A stretch of 36,118 bases of DNA from DATESZ01 sp035283845 (GTDB taxonomy: Bacteria; Desulfobacterota; Syntrophia; Syntrophales; JACQWR01). Position 1 is the first letter of the stretch; the number at the start of each line of letters is the position of its first letter. The notes under the pieces are model-generated. The model saw nothing but the letters and a program-made list of their open reading frames with translations. It ran no database searches and was not told the DNA's origin. Positions 15,439 through 23,933 of this stretch are shown here, piece by piece. Both the position numbers and the translations under genes were made by a program. Location of the stretch: positions 1 to 36,118 of the forward strand of contig DATESZ010000213.1 in assembly GCA_035283845.1 (NCBI GenBank), in the 5' to 3' direction.

Positions 15439-17388
15439 TTATTCGACATTTCTCAAGGCATTGATTTTCACATATTGCAACCAGAGCACTACCGCCAGCA
15501 GAACCAAACCAATGAGGTCGGTAATCCAGCCGGGCTTGATGAGGGCCAGGGCGCTGATCAAAAGGATACCCCGTTCCCACCATGATGCCTTTAAAAGCAG
15601 CCATCCCTGAACAGAGGCAGCCAGTGCCAGGGTGCCCATCAGCGCTGTAACAACAGCCAATGCTATCTCCAGCGGGCCTCCCTTGAGAATGATGGCCGGG
15701 CCGTAGACAAACATATAGGGGATGATGAAACCGGCAAGGGCGAATTTCATCCCCTGCCATCCCACTTCCCATGTCTTGGCATTGGCAATGGCGGCGGCGG
15801 CGAAGGACGCTAAAGCGACGGGCGGCGTCAGAGCGGAAAGACAAGCGAAATAGAAAATGAAAAGGTGGGCGGCAAGGGGTTGCACGTTTAATTTGATCAG
15901 CGCCGGCGCCAGGACAGAAGCGGAGATCGCATAGGCAGCCGTAGTGGGCATTCCCATGCCCAGAAGAACGGCGATGAGCATGGTACACATGAGAGCGAGG
16001 AAAAGGTTGCCTCCCGAGTAGTTAATGATGATCATGGCCAATTTCATGCCAAGGCCGGTTTGGGTGAGGACGCCGACGATAATTCCTGCGGCAGCGCAGA
16101 TAGCGGCAATCTCCATGGCGCCCCTTGCCCCCTTTGCCAGTGTGTTGATAACATCCTTGAATCCCAGGCGGTTTTCTTTCCTAATCCAACTGGCCACAAT
16201 CAATGAAATGATGGCGTACATCGCTGCCCGATAAGGCGAATGCAGCATCACCAAAAGCGATATGAGTAAAACCGCGATGGGGACAAGGAGATAGCCTCTC
16301 TCCAGCATGATCCGGCGAAAAACGGGGAGTTCTTCCCGCGACATCCCTTTTAAGCCTGCGGCGGCGGAATAAAGGTCAATCATCCAATAGGCCGCAGCGT
16401 AGTACAAGAGCGCGGGAATTACGGCGGCCAGGGCCACATGGGAATAGGGCACCCCCAGGAGTTCCGCCATGAGGAAGGCGCCTGCTCCCATTACAGGAGG
16501 CATGATCTGGCCGCCCGTAGAGTTCATCGCCTCTACAGCGCCCGCAACGGCCGGTCTGAAACCACTGGCCTTCATGAGAGGTATGTTAAACACGCCATCC
16601 ACAACGACATTGGCGACGGATGAACCGGAAGCCGTGCCGATGATGGCACTCGAAATTATGGAGACCTTTGCCGGACCTCCCCTCAGACGACCGGCGAGGC
16701 AGCGGGCAAAATCCACAAAAAACTTACCGGCACCAGAGGCTTCCACAAAGGCGCCGAAAAGGACAAAGAGAAAGATATAATGCGCCGAAGCCAAGACAGG
16801 CAGGCTCAACATCCCATCCAGGCTGAACAGGTACGTCATCATGCGGGGCCATGAATATCCTTTATGGTAAAAGAGGCCGGGCATATAATTGCCGAAATAG
16901 CCATAGAGGATAAACAGACAGCATATGATGGTCAGCGGCCATCCCGCCGTGCGCCTGGCCATTTCAAGCACGGCAACCACAAATAAGGTGGAAAAAAGGA
17001 AATCGTAAGCATTGGGAACTACGCCGACACGATAGATCCACTCATCAAAAACAATGAATATATAGGCGGCAGGCAGGACGAGCAAAAGGATGAAAAACCA
17101 GTCCTCGAAGCTGATCATGTCCCTGGGCGCCCGTTTCCTGCCTGGGATGAGGGTAAAAACAAGGACGCCGGCGAAAACCACGTGCATGGTGCGGAAATAC
17201 CAGGGATCAATCGCGCGGATGGTCAGGACATAAATGTGGAAAAGACTCATGCAAAGACCGATAATGTAGACGGCGGCGGCCTGCCAACCTATCAGTTCCC
17301 TGCCCGGCGACACCTCAACGTCTATGATGTGCATTTCCGCCAGTTTTTTTTCCACTTCCTTTATATCGACGACATTTTGCTCATCCAT
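15439..17388 (-). CDS. TRAP transporter fused small/large permease (4TM/12TM)
   Basis: This is the membrane component of a TRAP importer for an organic acid or similar solute, driven by an ion gradient. ATG 17388 is chosen because GGAGG lies upstream at normal spacing; 649 residues result. Residues 1-45 are cytoplasmic. About 50-200 form the DctQ-like four-helix part. The rest is the DctM-like part with GAFVEASGAGKFFVDFARCLAGRLRGGPAKVSIISSAIIGTASGSSVANVV, MNSTGGQIMPPVMGAGAFLMAE and GMGMPTTAAY. These are hallmarks of the 4TM/12TM fusions that pair with TAXI receptors. It is followed by the LysR gene after a 192-bp gap. Confidence 0.93.
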   Translation of the reverse strand: MDEQNVVDIKEVEKKLAEMHIIDVEVSPGRELIGWQAAAVYIIGLCMSLFHIYVLTIRAIDPWYFRTMHVVFAGVLVFTLIPGRKRAPRDMISFEDWFFILLLVLPAAYIFIVFDEWIYRVGVVPNAYDFLFSTLFVVAVLEMARRTAGWPLTIICCLFILYGYFGNYMPGLFYHKGYSWPRMMTYLFSLDGMLSLPVLASAHYIFLFVLFGAFVEASGAGKFFVDFARCLAGRLRGGPAKVSIISSAIIGTASGSSVANVVVDGVFNIPLMKASGFRPAVAGAVEAMNSTGGQIMPPVMGAGAFLMAELLGVPYSHVALAAVIPALLYYAAAYWMIDLYSAAAGLKGMSREELPVFRRIMLERGYLLVPIAVLLISLLVMLHSPYRAAMYAIISLIVASWIRKENRLGFKDVINTLAKGARGAMEIAAICAAAGIIVGVLTQTGLGMKLAMIIINYSGGNLFLALMCTMLIAVLLGMGMPTTAAYAISASVLAPALIKLNVQPLAAHLFIFYFACLSALTPPVALASFAAAAIANAKTWEVGWQGMKFALAGFIIPYMFVYGPAIILKGGPLEIALAVVTALMGTLALAASVQGWLLLKASWWERGILLISALALIKPGWITDLIGLVLLAVVLWLQYVKINALRNVE

Positions 17389-17493
17389 GCTTGCCTCCGC
17401 ATAGAAACATCTCCCTGCCGGGGTTTTTTTGCGTCTTACACGCCCGGCGCGGACAATATCTCCGCTCTTCTGCAAAATCGACGGATCAACACC

Positions 17494-18477
17494 CTATTTT
17501 GCCACTAACTTATCGGGAATCCTTATCCCCTTCTCCCGGTAATACTTTACCGCGCCGGGATGGAGAGGTATGGGGCTGTTTACGATGAATTCCTGTTTTA
17601 CCTCTTTTGCCGAAGGATGAGCAGCGATGATGATGTTCACATTTTCAAATGTCTTTTTCACCACTTCATAAATAAAATCGGCCGGGGCATCCTTATGGAC
17701 GGTCATGAAGTTCCACACGGTGATGGTCCCCACGTCATGATCCTTATTGCTTTTATAGAAACCTTTGGGAATGGTCCCTGGTGAAAAGAGGGGATATTTA
17801 GCAATCACTTTATCCATTGTTTCCCTGGGGATGGACAAAAGGTTAATGTCGTGCGTCGTTTCTATCTCCGTAATAATAACCCAGGGTAGCCCCACGGCCT
17901 GGGCATTGGCGTCGAGCATACCGTCCTTCAGTTGCGAATTCAGATCAGCCGATCCCGCATGGGCAATCCTTCCCGGCTTCACACCTGCAGCCTCGAGAAT
18001 CATCGGCCAGTAAGTGGCCGGCGTGCCTCCTACAGGCCCCACCCCTACGTTTTTGCCCGCCAGGTCCGCAATCGTTTTGATACCCGTGCTCTTTAAGGCA
18101 TACATCTGGAAATATGTGGCATACATAGGGAAGATGATCCGGGTATTCTGATGTTTTTTACCCTTTGCCCAACCTTCACCCTGCCACCCCTCCCAGACGG
18201 GCGCCGCAGTTACCATGCCAAAATCTAATTGTTTGGCGTTAATCAGTTGGGTGTTATGGACCGGGCCGCCTGTAACCTCCACGGAACCGGGGATGCCCAT
18301 CTTATCGTTTAACAACTTGGCGAAACCGCCCCCCCAGATGAAGTACGTTCCCCCTACCGGGGCCGCGCCGATGGTGACCGCCTTGGGCCAACCACGTTTC
18401 GCCTGAGCATTGCCCACCACCGGCGTCAGCATGATACACAGCAATCCCAGAACAATAATGACCGTTAAACGTTTCAT
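17494..18477 (-). CDS. TRAP transporter solute receptor, TAXI family
   Basis: The periplasmic binding partner of the adjacent fused TRAP permease. The 327 residues start with a signal peptide (MKRLTVIIVLGLLCIML, cleavage near NAQA). VTIGAAPVGGTYFIWGGGFAKLLND is the TAXI N-terminal signature. It continues with QLINAKQLDFGMVTAAPVWEG and IADLAGKNVGVGPVGGTPATY, and ends with a Leu/Ile-rich region. It has a clear ribosome site (AGAGGTG) and is 105 bp upstream of the permease gene, so the two form one transcription unit. Ligand is not predictable; TAXI members are often assigned to glutamate or dicarboxylates without proof. Confidence 0.93.
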   Translation of the reverse strand: MKRLTVIIVLGLLCIMLTPVVGNAQAKRGWPKAVTIGAAPVGGTYFIWGGGFAKLLNDKMGIPGSVEVTGGPVHNTQLINAKQLDFGMVTAAPVWEGWQGEGWAKGKKHQNTRIIFPMYATYFQMYALKSTGIKTIADLAGKNVGVGPVGGTPATYWPMILEAAGVKPGRIAHAGSADLNSQLKDGMLDANAQAVGLPWVIITEIETTHDINLLSIPRETMDKVIAKYPLFSPGTIPKGFYKSNKDHDVGTITVWNFMTVHKDAPADFIYEVVKKTFENVNIIIAAHPSAKEVKQEFIVNSPIPLHPGAVKYYREKGIRIPDKLVAK

Positions 18478-18542
18478 ACGTCACACCTCTTTGAAAGTAT
18501 TTGCAGAAACAGTTGATAAGGATTCTTTTTTCGGTGGGGCAC

Positions 18543-18571
18543 AGTATGAGAAGGAGTCCCTTTTGTGTCAA
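18543..18571 (-). promoter_or_regulatory. Sigma-70-like promoter of the TAXI-TRAP genes
   Basis: On the minus strand TTGACA (18566-18571) is separated by 17 bp from CATACT (18543-18548). It lies 66 bases upstream of the TAXI start codon. Confidence 0.55.
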
Positions 18572-18645
18572 GACAATTCGCCAAAAAGATGAGACAAATA
18601 TCTAATGTAAAAACGATTGGGTAGGGGAAAAAAGGGGCAGCGCTT

Positions 18646-18660
18646 TCACATTAAATGTGA
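18646..18660. promoter_or_regulatory. 15-bp palindrome upstream of the TRAP promoter
   Basis: TCACATT-A-AATGTGA is a perfect palindrome located 75 bp upstream of the TRAP -35 element and 41 bp after the DmsC-like stop. A dimeric-regulator binding site is plausible (for example the LysR or a CRP/FNR-type protein, although the half-sites are in inverted order to CRP). It has no T-tract, so is not a terminator. Confidence 0.4.
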
Positions 18661-18700
18661 TACATAACAACCGGGAGAATTAATTTAAATAGCGGATGCC

Positions 18701-19552
18701 CTATTTATTATCATGTGTCATATCAATAGTTGGAGTAATCTTGAGGGGAGTCGCTACCTTGAAAAAAATGACGCGCCAAAACAGGGCCCCAACGAAGAAG
18801 CTTAGAAAAGAGACAACAGCCAGAAAGGCAGGAATCTCTCGGATTATCAGCGCAACTCCAGATAGAACAAAAGGAACACCCAACCCCAAAATGATCCAGA
18901 GATAAAACTGGAAAGAGGCAACCTTTTCTTGAAGAGCCTCAAAGGCCGTAGTGGAAACGATCCGGAGGTAACGCCGATAATATAGCCCCACCACAAACTC
19001 TGCAACCAGTCCTGTCATAGCCAAGACGATCAGGAAGAGACCGCCCGAACTCACCGGCGCCCCCATCAATGGCGATATCCCCAGATATCCCAGGATCCCC
19101 ATGCACAGTGCCGAAATAAAGAACTCATAAACGATCAGAGAAGTGCCCCAGGCCGGTCGGGCCTTTAAGTGATATACCTGTGCAGTGACGTAGATCAGCG
19201 AAACGCCGAACGCCAAAGTCCCGATCTTGCCTATATAACTAAGAATTTGGAGATAGTCGAAATAAGATCCAGCAGAAAGAAGGGACATGAAAATAAGTAA
19301 CGGAGGGGTCAGGATCGCCTCCCATGACAACAGCGAAGAAAAATTGGAAAAGCTATACATGAACCGAACAGGCCGGCCTAAATGAATCGCGCTCAGGAGA
19401 ACTCCCAAAAACAGACTCCCCGTAGAAAAAAGGCTCAACGACCAGGCCACGGGAGCCGCAGCAAAAAAGGATACCAAGATCTGAGTGATCGAGACCCCGA
19501 CTCCCAACCGCATCAATAAGGCAGCAAAAACTAATGGGTATTGTGGATTCAT
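18701..19552 (-). CDS. Membrane anchor subunit of a DmsABC-type molybdoenzyme
   Basis: The 283 residues contain about eight membrane helices. The FLGVLLSAIHLGRPVRFMYSFSNFSSLLSWEAIL segment (about 47-80) is the conserved HLGRP/SWxxRE-like signature of DmsC anchors, which take electrons from quinol and pass them to the iron-sulfur subunit. It overlaps the iron-sulfur subunit gene by four bases (ATGA), so it is the last gene of the operon. NrfD/PsrC is the main alternative family, but the HLGRP motif favours DmsC. Confidence 0.88.
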   Translation of the reverse strand: MNPQYPLVFAALLMRLGVGVSITQILVSFFAAAPVAWSLSLFSTGSLFLGVLLSAIHLGRPVRFMYSFSNFSSLLSWEAILTPPLLIFMSLLSAGSYFDYLQILSYIGKIGTLAFGVSLIYVTAQVYHLKARPAWGTSLIVYEFFISALCMGILGYLGISPLMGAPVSSGGLFLIVLAMTGLVAEFVVGLYYRRYLRIVSTTAFEALQEKVASFQFYLWIILGLGVPFVLSGVALIIREIPAFLAVVSFLSFFVGALFWRVIFFKVATPLKITPTIDMTHDNK

Positions 19553-20175
19553 TTGATTTTCACCTTCTTTGCTAAAAGATAATAAACTTGCGGGTCTACC
19601 TTCAGTTCTTCCTTCACCCTGAAGACCCGACCCGTATTTTGAGCAAGCACCCTGGAAACCTGGCTTTCAGGATCGTTCAAGTCTCCGAAAAAACGCGCCT
19701 TCCCTTGGCAATTCGCCACGCAGTTAGGATCTTTTCCCATGGCCACAAGGTGAATGCAACTGTTGCACTTTTGAACAATTTTCTTTCCCGGATGAAGGAA
19801 GCGGGCCTCGTAAGGACACGCCCAAATACAGTACTGGCACCCGAAGCAGCGGTCTTCGTCAATCAAAACGATCCCATCTTCATTGAGATAGGAAGCTTTT
19901 GTCGGGCAGACCTTGACACAAATTGGCTCTGAACAACGCATACACGCTCGAGGAAGATAATACATATGAACATTGGGGTACGTTCCCACAGGGCCTTCCT
20001 GATAAACCCAACAGAAATTTACTCCGGGAGGAATTTCGTGCTCGTTCTTGCACGATACCGAACATCCTTTGCAGCCTGTGCATTTTTCCAGATCGATCAC
20101 CATACCATACTTCTTCTTCACGACCTTGCCCGCGCCTCCTTCTGAATTCGCAATCATGACGGATCTCTCGCTCAT
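19549..20175 (-). CDS. Four-cluster iron-sulfur subunit of a DmsABC-type molybdoenzyme
   Basis: The 208 residues carry four cysteine blocks: CTGCKGCSVSCKNEHEIPP (about 34), CMRCSEPICVKVCP (about 78), CFGCQYCIWACPYEARF (about 112) and CNSCIHLVAMGKDPNCVANC (about 138). This is the DmsB/PhsB/NrfC pattern of four [4Fe-4S] clusters bridging anchor and catalytic subunits. No signal peptide. It overlaps both neighbours by four bases. The C-terminal 30 residues beyond the last Cys are ordinary for the family. Confidence 0.93.
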   Translation of the reverse strand: MSERSVMIANSEGGAGKVVKKKYGMVIDLEKCTGCKGCSVSCKNEHEIPPGVNFCWVYQEGPVGTYPNVHMYYLPRACMRCSEPICVKVCPTKASYLNEDGIVLIDEDRCFGCQYCIWACPYEARFLHPGKKIVQKCNSCIHLVAMGKDPNCVANCQGKARFFGDLNDPESQVSRVLAQNTGRVFRVKEELKVDPQVYYLLAKKVKIK

Positions 20176-22544
20176 GGCTTTGCCCTCCCTAAATTCAGAT
20201 GGGGAAACCCAGGAATCTCCGACTTCGTGGCCTTGTAGATGTTTACCGGAAGAGCGCGCATGTTCGGAGTCCCGAATTCAGGGTTATATTTAGCGCTATC
20301 CACCAATATATTCACATTTGAAATATACTTTGGGTAGCCCGGTAATTTTAACTCTTCGCATGACTGCCACCATCCATGGGGCGCGCTTACGACCCTGGGG
20401 TGAACACCGTTTGTCAAATGGGCGAACATCTGAACTTTTCCGTGGTCGCTTTCGATCCACACCAGATCACCTTCTTTGATGCCCAGTTCTTGGGCCGTCT
20501 TCGGATTGATGTCCACCATGGGATGGGGCGCAAGCTCACGAAGCCAGGAAATGCCTCGGTAAGCAGAATGATAATAATTCGGGTAACGCCTGCCGCTCAT
20601 GAGTATGAGAGGGTATTCCGCAGTGGGTGCGGTGACTTCCTCATAAGAGGGCAAGGGATCGCTCCCGACCGATTTCAGGACATTGGAATAGATCTCAACC
20701 AGGCCCGAAGGTGTCTCAAAACCCTGCTTTTCATACTTCCGATAAACCTCTGGAGACGTCTGAACCACCCACTTGTCCTGCAATTCCTTCCAGGTAATGT
20801 GATAGGGTTCCAATTGAAAATCAAACATCTCTTCGTCCGTCTCCCATGGCCACAAGTCCGGGGCGATCCGTCTTCCCAGCTCCCGCACAAAGGTAATGTC
20901 TGATTTTCGCTCGTAGAGGGGATCGATCGCTCTCTGCTGGGCGAAAAAATACCGGCCGCAAAGCTCGTCGGCAATGTAATCCCGTTCGGTCCAATGGGCG
21001 CTCGGCAAAACGATGTCGGCCAGTTGGGCTGTGGGTGAAAGGAAGTAGTCCATCACCACCAGGAATTCAAGCTTACGGAGGGCCTCCTCGACAAGGTTGG
21101 AATCCTCCGACCAGGACAGGGGATTTCCCGCGACGGTGATATATGCCTTGATAGGATAGGGCTTCCCGGTTATAATGGTCTTCCAGATCGCACGCGGCTG
21201 GCTTACCGGATAGAGCGTGAGGTCACCGAGTTTCTTTTCCATCTGCTGTGGTGGATCCGGACCGGTGAGCCGAGGGCTAAACATCTCATTCCAGAAGGGA
21301 AGCCAGACATTGCCTCCGCGCACATCCAGATTTCCGGTAATGCCAATGAGACAGCAAACGTCTCGGATGGACGAAGTGCAATTGAGGTGTTCCTCCAACC
21401 CCTGCATCGTATTGATACACGCCCCGGGGGAACTTGTCGCATAAAGGCGAGCCGCGTTCCGTATGGTTTCGGCATCAACCCACGTTATCTCGGCCGCCCT
21501 TTCAGGGGTGTACGGTTCAATACGTTCAAGCAACAGGGACCAAACCGTCTTCACTGTCTTGCGGCCCCCTCCGGCAAGGGAAATCTCAAAGGCCCCCTCC
21601 AACTGCGGCGCCACCCCGGCTGTTTTTGCCCCCACAGGCCGGCCGCTTTGTCGGTCCCAAACAACGAACTCCCCTTCCGAACCACCCTCCCGAATCGCAC
21701 TCTCCGTAATAGGGGACATACTCTCCGCATCGATCAGATGGGTCGCATTGGTCCAACGTTCTACAAAGGGCCGATCATAAAGATCCTCTTTGATGATCAC
21801 GTTCATCCAAGACATGGCAAGGGCCCCGTCCGTGCCCGGACGAATGGGCAACCAATAGTCTGCCTTTTGGGCCATGGGATGCTCAAAATGCGGGTCGATC
21901 ACAATAAGTTTCGCTCCTTTTTCCCTGGCTTCCGCCATAGGAGTATTGCTAACTGAACCTTCCGTCCAATTCGGATTGCTGCCCCAAAGGACAATACATT
22001 TTGAATTGCCGTAATCGGCGCCGTCCCAAATCGGAAAAAAACCAAAGGTGATCATGGAAGTCATCATGTCCGGGAAAAGGCACACATGCGCAGGGGTGCA
22101 GAAGTGATTCATGCCAAAGCTCTTGCTCAAACGTTGATTCCACTGATTGACTCCCCTTCCGGTTCCCTGCCCAAAGACCACAGACTCAGGGCCGTATTGC
22201 TCCTTGTAGGCCAAAAACTTATTGGTAATCGTATCCATAGCTTCTTCCCAGGATATCCTCTCCCACTTGCCTTCCCCCTTCTCGCCCACCCGTTTCATCG
22301 GGTAATTCAGCCGTTCCGGATGATAAAGGATCTTTTTCGCCGCTTGCGCCTTGGAACAAATACCCCCCTTTGTGTTTGGGTCTTCAGGGTTCCCGGTCAC
22401 CTTATAAACCCGCTCGTTTTTGTCCACGTAGACCAACACCCCGCATTTGCTATGCGATTCGAAGCAGTTGGTCTTGACAATCCTTCCCCCATCAGAAGTG
22501 GGAATGATGGATGCCGGAAGATCCTTTCGTTTCATTTCAGACAT
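20172..22544 (-). CDS. Molybdopterin oxidoreductase catalytic subunit, DmsA/polysulfide-reductase-like
   Basis: The 790-residue protein from ATG 22544 (a longer frame starts at 22580 but overlaps the ferredoxin gene). N-terminal Cys27 and Cys34, with Cys63, form an incomplete [4Fe-4S] motif: the usual second Cys (position 30) is Ser, with His31 beside it. KWERISWEEAMDTI and VFGQGTGRG follow. The Mo ligand is probably Cys155 in CTPAHVCLFP (Cys149 is an alternative). WGSNPNWTEGS, LIVIDPHFEHPMAQKADYWLPIRPGTDGAL and the C-terminal GDLVWIESDHGKVQ are molybdopterin-binding blocks. There is no Tat twin-arginine leader, so the enzyme should face the cytoplasm. Substrate unknown; sulfur compounds are one possibility. 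It may also resemble non-redox relatives such as acetylene hydratase. Confidence 0.9.
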   Translation of the reverse strand: MSEMKRKDLPASIIPTSDGGRIVKTNCFESHSKCGVLVYVDKNERVYKVTGNPEDPNTKGGICSKAQAAKKILYHPERLNYPMKRVGEKGEGKWERISWEEAMDTITNKFLAYKEQYGPESVVFGQGTGRGVNQWNQRLSKSFGMNHFCTPAHVCLFPDMMTSMITFGFFPIWDGADYGNSKCIVLWGSNPNWTEGSVSNTPMAEAREKGAKLIVIDPHFEHPMAQKADYWLPIRPGTDGALAMSWMNVIIKEDLYDRPFVERWTNATHLIDAESMSPITESAIREGGSEGEFVVWDRQSGRPVGAKTAGVAPQLEGAFEISLAGGGRKTVKTVWSLLLERIEPYTPERAAEITWVDAETIRNAARLYATSSPGACINTMQGLEEHLNCTSSIRDVCCLIGITGNLDVRGGNVWLPFWNEMFSPRLTGPDPPQQMEKKLGDLTLYPVSQPRAIWKTIITGKPYPIKAYITVAGNPLSWSEDSNLVEEALRKLEFLVVMDYFLSPTAQLADIVLPSAHWTERDYIADELCGRYFFAQQRAIDPLYERKSDITFVRELGRRIAPDLWPWETDEEMFDFQLEPYHITWKELQDKWVVQTSPEVYRKYEKQGFETPSGLVEIYSNVLKSVGSDPLPSYEEVTAPTAEYPLILMSGRRYPNYYHSAYRGISWLRELAPHPMVDINPKTAQELGIKEGDLVWIESDHGKVQMFAHLTNGVHPRVVSAPHGWWQSCEELKLPGYPKYISNVNILVDSAKYNPEFGTPNMRALPVNIYKATKSEIPGFPHLNLGRAKP

Positions 22545-22563
22545 GGCGCACACCTCTCTCCCC
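22487..22563. repeat. 77-bp direct repeat, copy 1 (overlaps molybdoenzyme start and ferredoxin end)
   Basis: These 77 bp cover the first 19 codons of the molybdoenzyme gene and its ribosome-site region. They recur at 22899-22975 with two mismatches and an offset of 412 bp. The ferredoxin stop lies inside this copy. Confidence 0.95.
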
Positions 22564-22801
22564 CCAATAAATGTTTCCAAAAAAGACGGGCGCTAAAGGT
22601 TTCTTTAACCGCTTGCACCTGACAAACCTCTTTACAGATCCCGCAAAAGGAACAATTATTCTCCAGAATCTCACAGACATCCGCGAGGTTGCGGGCAATT
22701 GCCCCCTCCGGACACTTCTCCACGCAGACCCCACAATTCTTGCATCGCTCTGCAAGGATCCTGAACTTTTTTACCTTCAAATGATGACGCTTTTCGTCCA
22801 T
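22532..22801 (-). CDS. Small ferredoxin with two [4Fe-4S] motifs
   Basis: The 89-residue protein has two cysteine sets: CKNCGVCVEKCPEGA (about 20-34) and CSFCGICKEVCQVQA (about 50-64), the classical 2[4Fe-4S] bacterial ferredoxin fold. The C-terminal tail is unusual and ends GERCAPCLK, translated through the start region of the molybdoenzyme gene. The two genes overlap by 13 bases, so it is translationally tied to that operon and probably is its electron donor or acceptor. No strong Shine-Dalgarno precedes ATG 22801. It is enclosed by the two copies of the 77-bp repeat. Confidence 0.85.
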   Translation of the reverse strand: MDEKRHHLKVKKFRILAERCKNCGVCVEKCPEGAIARNLADVCEILENNCSFCGICKEVCQVQAVKETFSARLFWKHLLGGERCAPCLK

Positions 22802-22853
22802 TGACTTTAAGGAGAAGTTTGATAATGGTAAGGTATTGCTTTCTAACGGCTAA

Positions 22854-22882
22854 AATATAGTAGACTTTCGTTTGTATGTCAA
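22854..22882 (-). promoter_or_regulatory. Strong sigma-70-like promoter of the ferredoxin-molybdoenzyme operon
   Basis: On the minus strand TTGACA (22877-22882), 17-bp spacer, TATATT (22854-22859), lying 53 bases upstream of the ferredoxin start. It matches consensus at 11 of 12 positions. Confidence 0.7.
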
Positions 22883-22898
22883 CGTTTTTTTGACACAA

Positions 22899-22975
22899 CC
22901 CCATCAGAAGTGGGAATGATGGATGCCGGAAGATCCTTTCGTTTCATTTCAGACATGGCACACGCCTCTCTCCCC
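22899..22975. repeat. 77-bp direct repeat, copy 2 (orphan molybdoenzyme gene start)
   Basis: This is a second copy of the molybdoenzyme 5' end (ATGTCTGAAATG and following codons), 412 bp upstream of the real one. It is cut off after about 19 codons, where the sequence becomes unrelated. The cysE stop lies inside it. Two mismatches with copy 1. Confidence 0.95.
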
Positions 22976-23933
22976 TATTTTTAGAGTCATGTTTGAGTAT
23001 AAGCTCCGGCTTTTTGATAAAGACCTTCGTTTCTGGAGGGACGGATTCTGTCAGCCAGACATTACCACCAATAACAGATTTGGCTCCAATAACGGTCTCG
23101 CCTCCAAGGATAGTAGAACCTGCATATATTATCACATCATCTTCTATCGTTGGATGGCGCTTCTTACCACGGAGCTGTTCAACGGCATCCGCTGGAAGAG
23201 AGAGGGCGCCTAAAGTCACACCTTGGTAGATTCTAACCCTGTTACCAATTTCAGCAGTCTCGCCTATCACTACACCAACTCCATGGTCAATGAAAAAGCT
23301 CTCACCGATGCAGGCGCCGGGATGTATGTCGATCCCGGTAAGTCCGTGGGCGTACTCGCTCATAATACGTGGCATAAGCGAGATTTCCTGATTGTGAAGT
23401 TGGTGAGCTACCCGATAGACCGTCACAGCGAGGAGTCCGGGGTAGCAAAAGATAATCTCATCATAGCTTACTGCAGCGGGGTCCCCTGCAGAGGCTGCCC
23501 TAACATCTTTTGCCAGGCGCATTCTTATGTTGGGCAACTCCCGGATAAACTTCATGGCTTCTTCAGTGCCACGTTCCTCGCATTGGGTACAGGGAAGATC
23601 GTGCCTTATGCATGCATGCCTTATACACAGGGTTACCTGACGTGAAAGCTCTTCAAAAAGGGATACCGTTTCCTGCCCCAGGTAATATTCCAGATTGACC
23701 CGGTCAAGCCGGGCTTGGATGAAATATCCGGGGAAGAGAATCCTTTGGAGTTGGTGTACTATTTCGATTATTGCATCTCTGGATGGAATTGGTTCCGGGC
23801 CGACATGGTCGAAGCAGTCGTTCCGGTCGCAGGTTCCAACAAGGCTCCCCACAATTTTTGGCAAGTCTTCTCGGTAATCACGTAACGCTTGAATATTGGC
23901 CTGACACTTATCATTTTGTGCCTTATCCCCCAT
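22944..23933 (-). CDS. cysE: Serine O-acetyltransferase
   Basis: Transfers acetyl from acetyl-CoA to serine, the entry to cysteine synthesis. The 329-residue protein has an N-terminal helical region (about 1-185) and a C-terminal left-handed beta-helix of hexapeptide repeats: IDIHPGACIGESFFIDHGVGVVIGETAEIGNRVRIYQGVTLGALS, then IEDDVIIYAGSTILGGETVIGAKSVIGGNVWLTESVPP. The catalytic His is in IDHG. The length, longer than E. coli CysE, and the N-terminal region fit the extended group. ATG 23933 overlaps the TAA of a truncated catalase. Its last residues, GERRVPCLK, come from the 77-bp repeat, so the original C-terminus may have been different. Confidence 0.9.
   Translation of the reverse strand: MGDKAQNDKCQANIQALRDYREDLPKIVGSLVGTCDRNDCFDHVGPEPIPSRDAIIEIVHQLQRILFPGYFIQARLDRVNLEYYLGQETVSLFEELSRQVTLCIRHACIRHDLPCTQCEERGTEEAMKFIRELPNIRMRLAKDVRAASAGDPAAVSYDEIIFCYPGLLAVTVYRVAHQLHNQEISLMPRIMSEYAHGLTGIDIHPGACIGESFFIDHGVGVVIGETAEIGNRVRIYQGVTLGALSLPADAVEQLRGKKRHPTIEDDVIIYAGSTILGGETVIGAKSVIGGNVWLTESVPPETKVFIKKPELILKHDSKNRGERRVPCLK

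Noticed and set aside
18601..18645. Possible terminator after the DmsC-like gene
   Set aside because: No stable stem-loop followed by Ts on the minus strand was found.
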